64,000 bases of DNA from Naganishia liquefaciens (Eukaryota > Basidiomycota > Tremellomycetes > Filobasidiales > Filobasidiaceae): positions 310,001 through 374,000 of the forward strand of contig BLZA01000013.1 in assembly GCA_013423385.1 (NCBI GenBank), written 5' to 3'. The translations under genes and the position numbers were made by a program. How positions within the stretch are numbered: position 1 is the first letter of the stretch; each line of letters opens with the position of its first letter. The notes under the pieces are model-generated. The model was not told the DNA's origin. It searched no databases and saw nothing but the letters and a program-made list of their open reading frames with translations. Shown in pieces: positions 1 through 12,191 of this stretch.

Positions 1-3000
1 AGGATTCAAAAAGTTTTTGAGATTTGCGAAATTGGACGAAGTATCAAAGTATCTACGTGTGGGAGACACGGTGGAAAGGCATCTTATCGACGGAGAGTAA
101 GACGCCTTGGTTTTAAGTGCCGTATGGCTTTGCTAACGTTCCTTGATATAGCATCGTGTTATTCAATCGACAACCCAGTTTGCACAAGCTTTCCATCATG
201 TGTCATCGAGTCAAAGTAAGACCATGGCGTACACTACGTCTGAACGAGTGCGCGTGTAATCCCTACAACGCCGATTTTGACGGAGACGAGATGAACATGC
301 GTAGGTCTCGGGTTGGCACTCGACAGGAGCATTCTGCTGACAGCATGCTGGTTTGATAGATGTTCCACAAACTGAAGAGGCCAGGACAGAAGCGCTCGAA
401 TTGATGTCCGTCAAGAAAAATATGGTCACGCCTAAGAATGGAGAGCCGATCATCGCAGCTATTCAAGATTTCATTACTGCGTCATATCTTCTGTCGAAAC
501 GGGACGTGTTTTATGACCGCCAACAATTCACACAAATCTGCTCGTACCTGGGCGACGCCAATCTCAAAATTGATTTGCCGCCACCTGTCATTTGGAAACC
601 TCAGCGACTCTGGACCGGGAAGCAAGTCTACAATTGTCTGATGCGGCCGAACAAGGAGTCGAAAATCTTGGTCAACCTGGAGGCCAAATGCAAGACATTA
701 GTCAAGTCCAAACTCGGCTTCATTGACGACATGGCTCCCAATGATGGTTACCTTGTCATCGTCAACAGCGAGATCATGTGCGGTGTCTTTGACAAGGCAA
801 CCGTCGGTGACGGTAAAAAGAATTCGGTATTCGGTGTCATCTTCCGAGATTATGGCCCTGACGAGGCAGCTATTGCCATGGGTCGTCTAGCAAAACTTTC
901 GGCACGATGGCTTGCAAACCAAGGATTCTCGCTCGGTATCAATGACGTCATGCCTGGACCCAATCTTCGGGCATTGAAAGAAGCCAAAGTCGAAGATGCG
1001 TATGCCAAATGTGACGAAAATATCAGTCTCGCTCGACAAGGCAAACTGCAGAATCAACCTGGTTGCGACCAAGAGGAGACGCTCGAGCACATCATCTCAG
1101 GTCTATTGTCCGGAGTTCGAGCAGACGTCGGTAACATCTGTATGGCGGAATTGAGTCGTTTCAATGCTCCCCTCATCATGGCTACATGTGGTTCCAAGGG
1201 TAAGTCCTTCTAGCCATTCTCGGTGTTTCTGAATTCTGATCGCGCGTCCGGATAGGTTCCTTGATCAACGTCGCTCAAATGGTTGCGTGTGTCGGACAGC
1301 AAATTATTGCTGGTAAACGAGTTCAGAACGGTTTCGTTGATCGGTCTTTGCCGCATTTCCCCAAGAAGAGCAGAGCTCCGGGATCAAAGGGTTTCGTACG
1401 CAACAGTTTCTTCAGCGGCTTGACCCCTACCGAATTCTTGTGTCACGCTATTTCCGGTCGTGAGGGTTTGGTCGATACTGCCGTCAAGACTGCTGAAACC
1501 GGTTACATGTCTCGACGACTGATGAAGGCTTTGGAAGACTTGTCAGCCCACTACGATATATCAGTTCGAAATTCCGTCGGCGGTGTCGTCCAATTCACGT
1601 ATGGTGACGACGGTCTTGATCCTGCATGCCTGGAGGGTGACGCTGTACCGGTGGCGTATCCCAGAACGCTGTCGCACGTCATGGCCAGTCAGCCCGACCG
1701 AGAGCATGACGGTCTCTTGCCCCACCGGATCCGACAAATCGCCCAAAATATCATTGATGGGCCGGACTGGTCTCAGAATACCCATCTTTCCTTCAGAGAG
1801 GCGACCCTAAAGTTTATCGAACAGTCTATCGTTAAAGTTATGGCCGACATCCGGGAAAGGTTGGGCATCCATCGGGCTGACGACGATTACGGCGATGATT
1901 CGGATGTTGATGACGAGGTGCTGAATGCTGGTGCTACACGTAAGTACTCATGTTGCAGACCTCGACTTAATAGCTCACCTCTGTGCTCAATAGCCGAGAA
2001 ATTCCGAATTGTCAACAACGTCATGCGAATGACCGAGATGCAGCTTGTTTCCTTCCTTGACATCTGTTACGACAAGTACTATCGAGCATTGATCGAACCT
2101 GGTCAGTGGTACATCAAGGTTGAAGAGGGATCACGCTGACGCCGACTTCGTAATAGGTTCAACCGTCGGCGCTGTTGGAGCCCAATCCATTGGAGAACCG
2201 GGTACTCAAATGACGTTAAAGACTTTCCATTTCGCCGGTGTCGCCGCCATGAACGTAACATTGGGTGTTCCGCGAATCAAGGAGATCATCAACGCTGCGA
2301 AGATCATCAGTACTCCTATCATCACCTGCAAGCTTCAGGTACCCGAGAGCGAACCTTCTGCACGGATTGTCAAGGGTCGAATCGAAAAGACCTTGCTCGG
2401 AGATATTGCTTCTGTCATTGAAGAAGCCTGGGGAGATGTCGCCACGTCTATCGGTATTCATATCGATCACCGTGCTTTGTCTCGACTTCAGCTGGAATGC
2501 ACCCTAGACGACATCAAGAGGTGTATCATTGAAAATCGGAAGTTGAAGATCACCGAAGCAGATATCGTTCTCAAGCCGAGACAGTGGAGGTTGAGGATCT
2601 ACGTCGACGGAGTAGACAAGTATCATCGACTGCGATTCCTCAAACGGTCATTGCCGAGCATCGTGGTCAATGTAAGCCCTCTTTCCCTGCTTCCGGCCAG
2701 AGCGTTTCTAATCTCTTTCCGCTGAATGACAGGGTCTTCCCCAAATCGCACGAGCACTGATCAGTATCGAGGAGGACAAGGCCGCTAAGACCGATGCCGC
2801 CAAGGTACTGAAACAGCAGCTGCTGGTGGAAGGTTACGGTCTGAAGGAAGTGATGAGCATTGAGGGTGAGCACCAATGTCATGCGAAGCGCTTCACAGCT
2901 GACGTACTGCATTACAGGTATCGTTGGTACTCAAACCAGGACGAATCACGTCATGGAAACACAAAAAGTTTTGGGTATCGAAGCTGCACGACATACTATT

Positions 3001-3492
3001 TTCTCCGAGATTCAAACAACGATGGAGTCTCACGGTATGAATATCGATCCCCGGCATATTGGTCTCCTTGGAGATACCATGACGTATAAGGTATGGTTTG
3101 GCAACGGATCAATGACTCCCTTCTGAGTCTGACTCGCTTTGCATCATAACAGGGTGAAGTACTCGGTATCACGCGATTTGGTGTACAAAAATCCAGAGAT
3201 TCGACATTGATGTTGGCATCTTTCGAAAAGACGACGGATCATCTGGTAAGCTTCCACCAAATCTGCTCCAATACAATCAAATCGCTCATAATCATCACTG
3301 TAGTTCGACGCCGCACTATACAGCAAAGAAGACTCCATCGAAGGTGTTTCCGAATGCATCATCTTGGGAACCCCAGCCAAGAAGACTGGTACCGCTATCG
3401 CCTCTCTCATCACATCCGCGCCTTCGATCGCTCAACCCAAAAAGCCTTTGTTCGAACGACTTTACAAGGCTATACGGGCTCGACCCGCTTAA
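1..3492 (+). CDS. RPC1: RNA polymerase III largest subunit, 5' part cut off by the window edge
   Basis: Largest catalytic subunit of nuclear RNA polymerase III, which makes tRNA, 5S rRNA and U6. The catalytic metal-binding motif [12 protein letters not shown] lies at about 263-361, split by an intron, and is preceded by [14 protein letters not shown]. The bridge-helix/trigger-loop part reads [20 protein letters not shown] near 1405-1465, and [20 protein letters not shown] follows the intron ending at 2156. Ten exons are visible: 1-96, 152-300, 360-1199, 1256-1939, 1994-2101, 2157-2671, 2733-2865, 2918-3090, 3153-3245, 3304-3492. All phases agree and the stop is TAA at 3490-3492. The N-terminal third (clamp and zinc-binding region) lies outside the window. 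The sequence resembles Pol III rather than Pol I or II, for example in its short C-terminus without heptad repeats. Confidence 0.96.
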
Positions 3493-4660
3493 TGCCTCCT
3501 CTCATAGTAACTGTATCACGACCCACGAACGACATTGCCCCGATGATTGCATACTTGATGATACCTGCTTGAGAAGAAACAACTAAAGCCAGCCATTCCG
3601 TTGTCAGAGCTTGCTTACAATTGTGACATCCATCGTGGCAATCCTTAGCCATCCCGCATCGACGACTCCTTTTCTGAGAGTTGCTCGCCATCCTAAGCGA
3701 ACGGCACGGCACGATTCCTGCCATCGCGAGAATACGTACGGTAATCGACGGAGAGCCTTCTACGATGCGTATCCGTCTTCCACACAGCTGGATTGCCATT
3801 TTTACTGTATATCCGTTCCGGCTACGCGTCGTCCCGCCTGTGCCGGATTGCAGCGTGTCTTTCTTCTACCTATCATGCATGTGTGCGGGATCGCGAGCAT
3901 GCCTGTCATTTGTTCAGTGAATCTTCTGCCGCTCCACAGCTCTATGATGTAGAACTCAGCAAGCCTCCGATATACTTATCCTGAAGTCAGCTGGATTCGT
4001 TGGCTGATCCCGAAATTTCGTCGGCACATACGAGGTAAGGCTGTGATAAGGTGCCGGAACTGGTGGCGGTGGCGCTTCCGAGCTTTGCCGACCGAGGTAG
4101 ATTTATGCGAGACACGACTATACTAGTGACATTATCGCTTCGCGTCTGGCCACGCGTTCGGGTGGGAATGTTTATGCTGCACAGCATACACAGGTGGGTA
4201 AACAAACACGGCCGGGAAGAGCTGCCGGGAGCCTCTGCCCTACCATCACTGTCACCTTTAAAAGCCTCTACTTGAAAACTTTCCTTTACTGTGATCAACG
4301 TCACTCGCTACATTCTCCGGGATCTCTGTCGTCTGTCGCCCGTCTCTGCTGCAAGCCACTGTCGACGCTCAAGTGATCATTTTCACGGTTCAAAGACGTC
4401 TCAGTTTCTCTGGTCGTTCATCCGCTCATTTCTCTAACACAGCGCTTTCATCGCTCTCACGCACTGTGAAAGGTCCTTTATCGACCTGAAACACTTTTGC
4501 AGGCTTCCAACAGCCTTTATCCCTTCGCGACCCTTCTCGATCCTTTCGACTCGATATCGCATCCGAGTTGTCTATCTGCCTGGCGAATTCACGATAAAAG
4601 GCGACACCCGTCTGGGATACCTCAAGGATACCTTGCCAATCACCTCATCCTACTCTCATT
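3493..4660. other. Intergenic region between RPC1 and the alpha-amylase gene
   Basis: This 1.17-kb gap holds no supported gene. The only open frames are short and have no recognisable protein signature. From about 4280 to 4660 the + strand is rich in C and T, as expected for the promoter and 5' leader of the amylase gene downstream. I could not identify specific operator sites. Confidence 0.6.
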
Positions 4661-6311
4661 ATGGTCACCGCCAAACTGTTCAGCGCTTTTGTCGCGATTG
4701 CATCCCTCGTCGACTGTGGCGTGAATGCATTCGACGACAATGCAGCGCGATCCAAGGCAGTCTATCAAGTCGTCACGGATCGATTTGCCCTGACCGATGC
4801 TTCGGCATCGCCGACATGCGATACCGAGGACCGAGTCTATTGTGGCGGTACGTGGAAAGGAACGGAAGAGAAGCTCGACTACATCAAAGGCATGGGCTTT
4901 GATACGGTCTGGATATCTCCGATCGTCCAAAACATCAATACCACGAAGAACAAACTTGGTGAAGCCTATCACGGCTACTGGACGCAGAACATTGACGTGC
5001 TCAATAGCCATTTCGGAACCGAGGCCGATTTGAAGAGCTTGGTTACTACGGCTCATTCCAAGGACATGTATATCATGGTCGACGTGGTGAGCATGATGTG
5101 TCTTTCGCGCTTGATTTGATACTGATGTAGTGGCATAGGTTGTCAACCACGTTGCCGCGACAAATGGTCAGAACTTCCAAGCCGACTCGAGCTATGGACC
5201 ATTCAACATAACATCGCGGGATTTCCATAGCTTCTGCTGGGTTGAGGATTACACGAATCAGACGCAGGTGGAAACTTGCTGGCTGGGTGACGAGAATGTC
5301 GCTCTACCGGACATCAATACCGAGGATACTTCCGTTGTTAGCACATGGAACAATTGGATCAAGTCTCTGGTCTCAGAATACGATTTCGACGCCATTCGTA
5401 TCGACACTGTAAAGCATGTCCGACAGAACTTCTGGCCAGACTTTGTGAGCTCCGCTGGAGTTCATGCCATCGGAGAAATCTTGGACGGCGATCCCGCCTA
5501 CATCGCTGCATACCAGAACAATTCGATGAACAGCGTCTTCAACTATCCCTTGTTCTACGCCATCGATACAGCCTTTAATAGCACAAGCGCTTCCATGTCG
5601 CAAGTGGTATCTGCGCTCAACAACAACCGGATACAATTCAAAGACACCACGCTGCTGGGAAATTTCATCAGCAATCATGATAACCCCCGATTCGAATCGC
5701 ACGTTTCTGACATTGCGCTGAGGAAAAACGCTCTCGCCATGATCTACGGCGTTGAAGGCATTCCCTACATCTACTACGGACAGGAACAAGGCTACACCGG
5801 AGGTGCGGATCCTGCCAACCGAGAGGCCCTCTGGCTCTCCGGCTACGACACGCAAAAGGAAATGTACACCTACATTACAACGATGAACGCCATTCGAGGT
5901 GCCGCGATGAACGCCTCATCCACCTACAACAACAACCAGGCAACCATCATCGGACAAGATGAACACAATCTGGTGATCCGAAAAGACCCTGTTATCAGCA
6001 TCGTGACCAACCGGGGATCCAAGGCCTCAAATGCAGGAATGTCCATAACGAACACGGGTCACAGCTCCACGGAATTGCTTGATGCCGTATCATGCACGAC
6101 ATATACGACAGATAGCAGCGGCGCGTTCACCGCTTCCATCAAGAGCGGATTGCCGGCTGTCTTCATCCCGTCAAGCCAAAAGGGCAATTTGTGCGGTACC
6201 ACGACAGCGGCCACCACAAGTTCTCCAGCATCTGCTGGCGTACGAGAAGTCGCCTATTCCTCGTTTGTGCTTGCGGGTATGATTTCCGTCATTGCCTTGT
6301 GCCTCTTCTGA
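4661..6311 (+). CDS. Secreted GH13 alpha-amylase, probably GPI-anchored
   Basis: Cleaves internal alpha-1,4 bonds of starch or glycogen outside the cell. There are two exons (4661-5086, 5139-6311), giving 532 residues. The intron falls inside the conserved region I, VDVVVNHVA. The catalytic residues are visible: nucleophile Asp about 230 in FDAIRIDTVKH, acid/base Glu about 255 in IGEILDG, and transition-state Asp about 323 in FISNHDNPRF. The N-terminus is a signal peptide ending near residue 23. The C-terminus has a Ser/Thr/Ala-rich linker and then a hydrophobic tail (SFVLAGMISVIALCLF), as in GPI-anchored fungal amylases, with no starch-binding domain. The ATG at 4661 is the first in frame and begins the signal peptide. 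The enzyme could act on storage glucan or cell-wall alpha-glucan rather than dietary starch; sequence alone does not decide this. Confidence 0.94.
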
Positions 6312-6577
6312 GCGGAAAAATGCCGTGAAGATCAGCTACCCCTATCTGACTTGAGTCAGCTCATCATTGTATAGCGCGAAGCCTTGTGTAATCTCGTCCA
6401 TGATGGACATTGCACCTCCTGTGTCTCTTCCCTCCGAGCCTTTGATACATTGAAACGTGAAGGGCTATAAAGTCAATAATTAGCGCATCTGGCAGTCTCA
6501 CGAAGACGCGTAATACGGTTGTTGACAGAGAGAATGCTTCGGACAACATGCTGACGTGGTGTTCTACAAGACTGAAT

Positions 6578-7320
6578 TTATCTGGCTTTTGTCGTAATCC
6601 ACTCGTAACCATTGTCGCTTCCAAGCTCCACTAGTCCTGCCTTCTCTGCGCGTATGCAAATGGTCTTGAACTTGAACACCTTGTCTGCTGTTCCGTCATC
6701 TATCATATGCTGGGCGACAATACTCCTCACAGGATGCGTTTGACCGGTCAGTCTTTGAATATCCTTGATTGCTTCGACGAGGTTCATTTCGGAGCTGTAA
6801 CTATAAAGAATGCATTCTCAAATCAGTTGATAGAATCGCCGTGGGAGGGACGGTCTGGTAGCTTACCGATTCAAGCTATCGCGATCAAGACAGACATTAG
6901 CAACGTGGTGACAAATGCCTTCAATGGTCAACATACGCTGTATTTGGAATTCCCATATTGGCCTGTGGCGCTGGTGACTGAGGCGCGTAGGGCATCGCAG
7001 TTGTTGAAGCACCTCTTGCCCCTAAACTTCCAACGTTTTGAATCCCCGACACGCTTACTCCGGCAACGGCTTGCGCATCCTGCGATCGCGGTGTTTGACC
7101 TTGTCCCTTCTCCAGTGCCGCAACTCTTGCTTCCAGCTCTGGTATTCGGGCGACTTGCTTCTCCAGGGCGGCGATCCGGTGAACTAGGTCCGTCACTGAG
7201 ACCAAGGTCTTGCCGCCTTCAACCCTACCAAGGACGGGAGACTTTTGGCGCTCAGGCGACTTTACTCTCCTAATGTCAGCGCTGATTTACGAGCGCTACC
7301 GGAGAGCCGAGACTCACCAT
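6578..7320 (-). CDS. Small protein with coiled coil and LOTUS-like winged-helix domain, unrecognised
   Basis: I do not recognise this gene. My model has four exons on the minus strand (7318-7320, 6937-7259, 6867-6875, 6578-6794) and gives 183 residues. The first exon is only the start codon, followed by a GTGAGT donor. The N-terminal part has a heptad pattern (VTDLVHRIAALEKQVARI) predicting a coiled coil. A low-complexity Ala/Gln/Pro linker follows. The C-terminal 70 residues start MNLVEAIKDIQRLTG, include VRSIVAQHM, and end GLVELGSDNGYEWIT. Their spacing resembles an OST-HTH/LOTUS winged helix, a fold that binds RNA helicases or RNA in other proteins; that assignment is an inference. The third exon is 9 nt long, and skipping it keeps the frame. 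The gene converges on the amylase gene and diverges from the F-box-like gene. Confidence 0.62.
6867..6875 (-). other. 9-nt microexon of the LOTUS-like gene
   Basis: The minus strand shows a 9-nt exon bounded by a branch point CTAAT and TAG acceptor upstream and a GTAAGC donor downstream. It joins GC of the previous exon and CTCC of the next in phase, adding three residues. Direct joining of the flanking exons is also in phase, so this may be an alternatively used cassette. Confidence 0.5.
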
Positions 7321-7895
7321 ATTTACCAGCACAATTTGTTTTTTTGGAGTTTTACGATGTACGAGAGCAAAAGACCGGACCCGACAAGCTCTCCACCAAC
7401 ACTCTGGCTTGTCCTTCGATTGTTTCTGCTTCGTGAGTGAAAGCTTGATCGCTTGCTCAGGTGGCTCTTGGAGCCGCAGCGATGAGAGCGACAGTAGTGT
7501 AGTATGCGTGAATAGGCGACAGATTGCGATGAGGGATCCAGAGACAACCGCAGGAAGACTTTGTCGAGGAATCATACAGCGTTCCAGGCTCAACGCCGAT
7601 CGGAGAACAGGTGACCGGATGTTTCAGAATCATTAGGGTCATCGTATTATTCGGGCTCTTCGTCGCATTGTCTCGTTTTCTATTGTCCTCTGGCACCCGC
7701 CAGTCCGCCAGTCAGATACTCAAAGGCTATTTAGCGTCTTGCACACCGCATTGATGAGTCGCAACGGTTGTGCTCCTTATTGCTCAGGCTTCGTGTCCAC
7801 ATCGATTCCCCCCTGAAACGCCGACAACACCCTTCAACATTGGACTGTAGACCTGTGCCTCCGGAAACATCTCTCGCATCGTCGAGCTCACCGTC
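7321..7895. other. Divergent intergenic region
   Basis: This is the shared upstream region of the minus-strand LOTUS-like gene and the plus-strand F-box-like gene. The minus strand is open in one frame over 7276-7593 but has no convincing start codon or family signal. I treat it as promoter and leader sequence. Confidence 0.5.
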
Positions 7896-9447
7896 ATGGA
7901 TAGCCAACGAGAGGAGCCTTCTGTATCTGTAAGCCAAGATACGCCGCTCGTGACATTCGCTGACGTTGTACTTGCTGCCGCTTCAAAAGCTTTTGGCGGA
8001 GGAAGCACCGTCGACCCCTCATGCCGGCACGAACGATGGAGCAAATGCTGGTTATGAACTCGACATTGTGGGTACCTGTAAGACGTAGAGCGCGAGCGAT
8101 GACCCATTGTGCGACCTATCCGCAGGAATCACCCTTATGCCTTCCAGCAGAACTCTATGGTGTTATTGCAGAGTACCTGATTCTCAAGTCAGCTTTCGGA
8201 ACATGTGCCAATCTCGACATCGCCAACAAAGCCGCACACTTTCACGTAAAGCCCGTGCTTTGGAGACTCGTAAGCGTGAAGTGCCAGCAGGATGCGCTTC
8301 CAACGGGAAGCGCTGATTCGACAAGAAAGGAAATGATGAAGGTCGGGAATGATTACATTCGGTAAGTTGACTGGAGGTTCGGGTCGAATAGCTCAACGCT
8401 GATCATCGTGGCTCACACCGCGACTAACGATAGGCATATTGTGGAACTCCCACCAAAGGGCGAGTGGCTGGACAGGCGTCTCGCATTGGATACATATCGG
8501 GCTTTGGCGCCAAAGGCCTCGACACTCGTGTCCGTTATCCACGACGAGGATCACGTTGCATTTGATGAGGAATGGACAATTCTCATCGCTTCGCTGATGC
8601 CGGAAACGCAACTCAACTCCGATGACTTGCTTGATGTCGGGCAGGTCTTGACGATGCTCTCGGCTCTGCTCCAATCCTGTCAGCCTCCAAGAATCAACGA
8701 CAGCTTGACAATATCCATTCCTCTGAGTAAGCTGTTGTTGCCGGTACCAGAAGAAAGGGCCGCAGCGATACGTGTCCCTACCGATTCCGGATATCCTCCT
8801 ATTCGACGGATCAGTGTCGAAAACCAGTCAGTCGAGACGCCGTCTTTCGAGACTTACCTCGCGTTGTTCCGAGATTTGAGACCGTTGTTCAAAGACCAAC
8901 CTGAGGGAAATCAATACGATTTGCGATGGCTCGCTCGCAGGGAAGTGCGGATCGAAGCCAAGGAAGATGACATGGCGGAACTTGATGCCATCTTGAAAGC
9001 TGTAAGCCGGCCCCTCTCCGGCAGCTCTCTTCGCCTTTTGATGCTCATAATACCCGACACCAATAGTGGTCAGCTTTTGTACTAGAGCATCGATACTTGG
9101 CAGACGTCGACCTTGAAATTCAGCTGCGCCAGACCTCGACCCTGATTCTGACCTTGGAAGATGACACCGACGCCCACCTACGCGGTCTCTTTGCACCGCT
9201 GCTCGGCTCAAGTGCCATGCTTGGCTTGTGGGGCGATGCGTCGCAAATCCGCATAGGCGCTATCTTTTTCAACACTCCAGAGGCGTCGGCGGGTCTCCAC
9301 TTCCGTAAATCGGTCGAGTGCCGAGAGATCACCTTACAGTACGATGTCGGCGATTACATGTATTCATCCGAAAGCGGAGGTAACTCGGGCTTGTGCAGAG
9401 TATTGTGGAATACAAGCGAAATGGTCAATATACACGGATGGCCGTAA
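7896..9447 (+). CDS. F-box-like protein
   Basis: The protein opens with a short F-box-like segment (LPAELYGVIAEYL, then a helix ending VKPVLWRLVSV) coded from 8126 on. In fungi such proteins usually act as substrate adaptors of SCF ubiquitin ligases, often in large lineage-specific families. The rest shows no leucine-rich or WD repeats that I can see. Reliable exons are 8126-8361, 8434-9001 and 9067-9447. The N-terminus is uncertain. Either it starts at ATG 7896 (MDSQREEPSVS) with one or two introns before 8126, or at ATG 8021 (MPARTMEQMLVMNS) with an intron whose donor is GTAAGA. The first start looks more typical, but its splice sites are weaker. The phase across 8361/8434 and 9001/9067 is good. 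The substrate cannot be inferred. Confidence 0.68.
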
Positions 9448-9965
9448 CATGAAGTCGTCATCGTCAAATGTATACTAGATTGGGAAAACGGTGATCAAAA
9501 GAAGGACAAATATATTTGATAGCCCTTCTTTCGATGGTCGAGATCTCTGGTATGAGTTCGAAGCTCCTCTCGCTTCCGTTGCGGTAGGTTTACGGGCGTC
9601 GATCATAACAGGCATGCACGGCATCGAAGGGAAGGATGAAGATCTTAAGCCCGGGTCTCTTCGCGATATCGAGATATCACGCTTAAGCTCCGAGCCAAGA
9701 ACTGGGGCAGTGCGTTGTAGCGTGTGCAGTCCGATAGCTAGTCCGTGTTATGTGCGCGCAAGGTGGCGAGCGCGACCGAGTTGAAGATAGCATTCGCGAA
9801 TGCGGATCCAAATACTATCTTGGCGCGAGGTACTCGAAAGCCGCGCCGGTCTACCGAAGCCGGAGCACAACCATATTGGAGCCTCACCATCAAAGACGGC
9901 TTGAAGAGCAACGTAGCGCACCTGCGAATCGTGAACTCAAAGGATAATCTTGCGAAGCCTTCGAA
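9448..9965. other. Intergenic region before the acyltransferase gene
   Basis: There is no supported gene here. The open frame from 9491 to 9784 has no recognisable domain and does not splice convincingly to either neighbour. The region probably holds the end of the F-box-like transcript and the acyltransferase promoter. Confidence 0.5.
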
Positions 9966-12191
9966 ATGCCGTTCGGAGCCACCCACTTCCCTACCCGAAG
10001 TCTCGCGGAAACCGCTCTGTCCAGTTTCTTCAAGGAAATCATTGTGCTCGGCAGCGAGAATGTTCCTGAGGAAGGGCCGATGCTGGTAGCATGTAGCCAC
10101 ACGAACATGGTCATTGATGTCAGTGAATACCTCCCTTCCTCCCTGCAGCAAGCGCTGACATCTGTCTCTAGCCTGCAGTGTTGAGCAATACCATACCGCG
10201 CAAGGTTCCGCTGCATTACTGGGTATCAGTCACCGTCAAGTCCTTCCGGCTTTCCGCCGCTGATGTGGCTTTCTATTCTAGGTCAAGGATTCGCTGTTCG
10301 CCAATCCAGTTCTTTCAAGGATCTTGATCAATGCCGGAAACATTCCGGTCGACAGGCGAAACAAAAATAATCAGAGCTTGTTCAAGGGCACCTTCGAAGG
10401 TAAGTGTCCATGCTTCTCGACTCAGAGTTTCGCCTGAACTACCCCACACAGTCATGGCTCTCGGAGAATCGATTGGAGTTTTCCCAGAGGGCACGTCCCA
10501 CACTTCCCCTCATCTGTTGCCCTTGAAGGATGGAGTATCATGGGCTGCCCTCGAATACGTCAAATATCTCGCTGGAGCTGCGGACGGTGTGAAGAAGAAG
10601 GGGAGAAAGGCTGTCATTGTTCCAGTGGGAATCACCTATCTAGATAAGGCAAAGTACCGAAGCTCCATCATTGTAGAGTGAGTAAACTCGCCTTTCGAGT
10701 CGTGCTTGAGTTCTGCATACTGATGGGCTTGGCGATTAGATATGGACAGCCTATCACTATGGATGCCTTTGAACAGCAATTCCTGTCGGCGGAAGAAGGC
10801 GCCAACAAAATTGCGGTGAAAAGATTGACAAAGACTCTTGAGCTGGAAATGATGAAATTGACCGTAAACGCGCCAGACTGGTGAGAAGTCTCGTTGGGCA
10901 TGCTTCGTCTCCGCTTATCGAGTATTGTTTATGACATGCAGGGAATCTTTGATTGCCGCCAAGATGGCAAAAGAGTTGCTCTGGGAAAAGGAGAGCAAGC
11001 TGGCGCCTGAAGAGGTTGTCAAGGTGCAACAAACGTGAGTGTTAATATCTAAGTCGGCGAGACCGAGCTGATCGATTTCCCTCGAAGACTCGTCGACATG
11101 TTCTCGCCGCCGACAACGAGCAAGCAGCTACAAGAACTCAAGGATTTACTCAACAAGTACAACAACCTACTCGTCACGGCCAAATTGTCAAACACCGAGC
11201 TTTCCGATTTACCGTTGCCCGAATCGCTCAACCCATCAAGGTCGACGCCTTTGCCTACAAAGTTCGCTACAATCTGGCTTCTAATCAAGGACACCATTTC
11301 TTGCATGGTCCGATTGCCATTCTTCCTTGTTCCGATGGTTGTTCATTTGCCGATCTACGTCATGGCTCGAATGGGCGCAAACATCGCCAAAGAGGAATTG
11401 GAGACGCAAGCGCAGATGAAGGTAGCTTTCGGTCTTCTCTTCTCTTTCGCTGTGTACCCGGTCATCTTCTTCGCTCTCTGGGTGCTCCTCGGCTTTACTG
11501 CATTGGGTGGTCTTGTTGCAGCTGCATTGGTTTACGGTTTCAACATGTCACACCAAAGCTTGGTGGACGCAAACTACTCACAGTATGTTCGCTTTCATCT
11601 GACGGTGGGACTAAGCTGAATCTGGGTTCCAGCTTCAAGCGGCTAGTCGCAGCTTGGAGAGTCATTGTGGGCGTTTGGGCTCCCAAACGACGAGAGATAC
11701 CTATTGCGAAACTAGCCTCAGTACTTCCGTCCAGCTCGGCTCCCGAAGGCGCTACGAAGAATGCATACGCCTGGAAAACACGCGGAACCGATCAGGAAGT
11801 CAAGGAGGAAGTCGAGAAGACTGAAAAGAGAAAGCGGGTACCTACGCGAAGATTTATCAAGCATGTTTTGCGCACGCGAGTTGCTGCAGCACAGGCCCTC
11901 GAAGCCTTCTTGGCAGAGCTGGAGCAAGGCGGTCACCGAGTCAACGCTCGTCCGTGGCTGGTCGAGGCTGCACCTTATGGAGCAGAGGCGGCGCAGGCAG
12001 AACAACAATCGACCGCAGACGAGGGCAAAGACGCTGTAGATAGGTTCCCAATGGGAACTCGAGCTGGTGAAGAAGTCGTGGAGTTCCTGAGGCAACGCGG
12101 TGCGAGAATACTTCCTTCGACGTCTGAGCACACTGGATGGGATGCCCTCAGCGGCGATGAGACGGAAGCCCGAAGTGGGAATGAGGAATGA
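9966..12191 (+). CDS. SCT1: Glycerol-3-phosphate / dihydroxyacetone-phosphate acyltransferase (SCT1/GPT2 type)
   Basis: Adds the first acyl chain to glycerol-3-phosphate (or dihydroxyacetone phosphate) at the endoplasmic reticulum, the entry step to phospholipids and triacylglycerol. Eight exons (9966-10118, 10172-10222, 10282-10399, 10452-10677, 10740-10880, 10942-11034, 11088-11582, 11633-12191) give 611 residues in consistent phase. Acyltransferase block I is SHTNMVIDP, the spaced His/Asp form also seen as HANQFVD in the yeast enzymes. Block III is GVFPEGTSHTSP. Two or three hydrophobic segments lie around 11300-11560 (for example FGLLFSFAVYPVIFFALWVL), as expected of a membrane enzyme with a long cytosolic tail. 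The tail is charged and ends ETEARSGNEE. The ATG at 9966 gives a slightly short N-terminus compared with the yeast proteins, so an upstream exon is possible. Confidence 0.85.

Noticed and set aside
9491-9784. An extra upstream exon of the acyltransferase
   Set aside because: The frame does not link in phase to 9966, and its translation does not resemble the family N-terminus.
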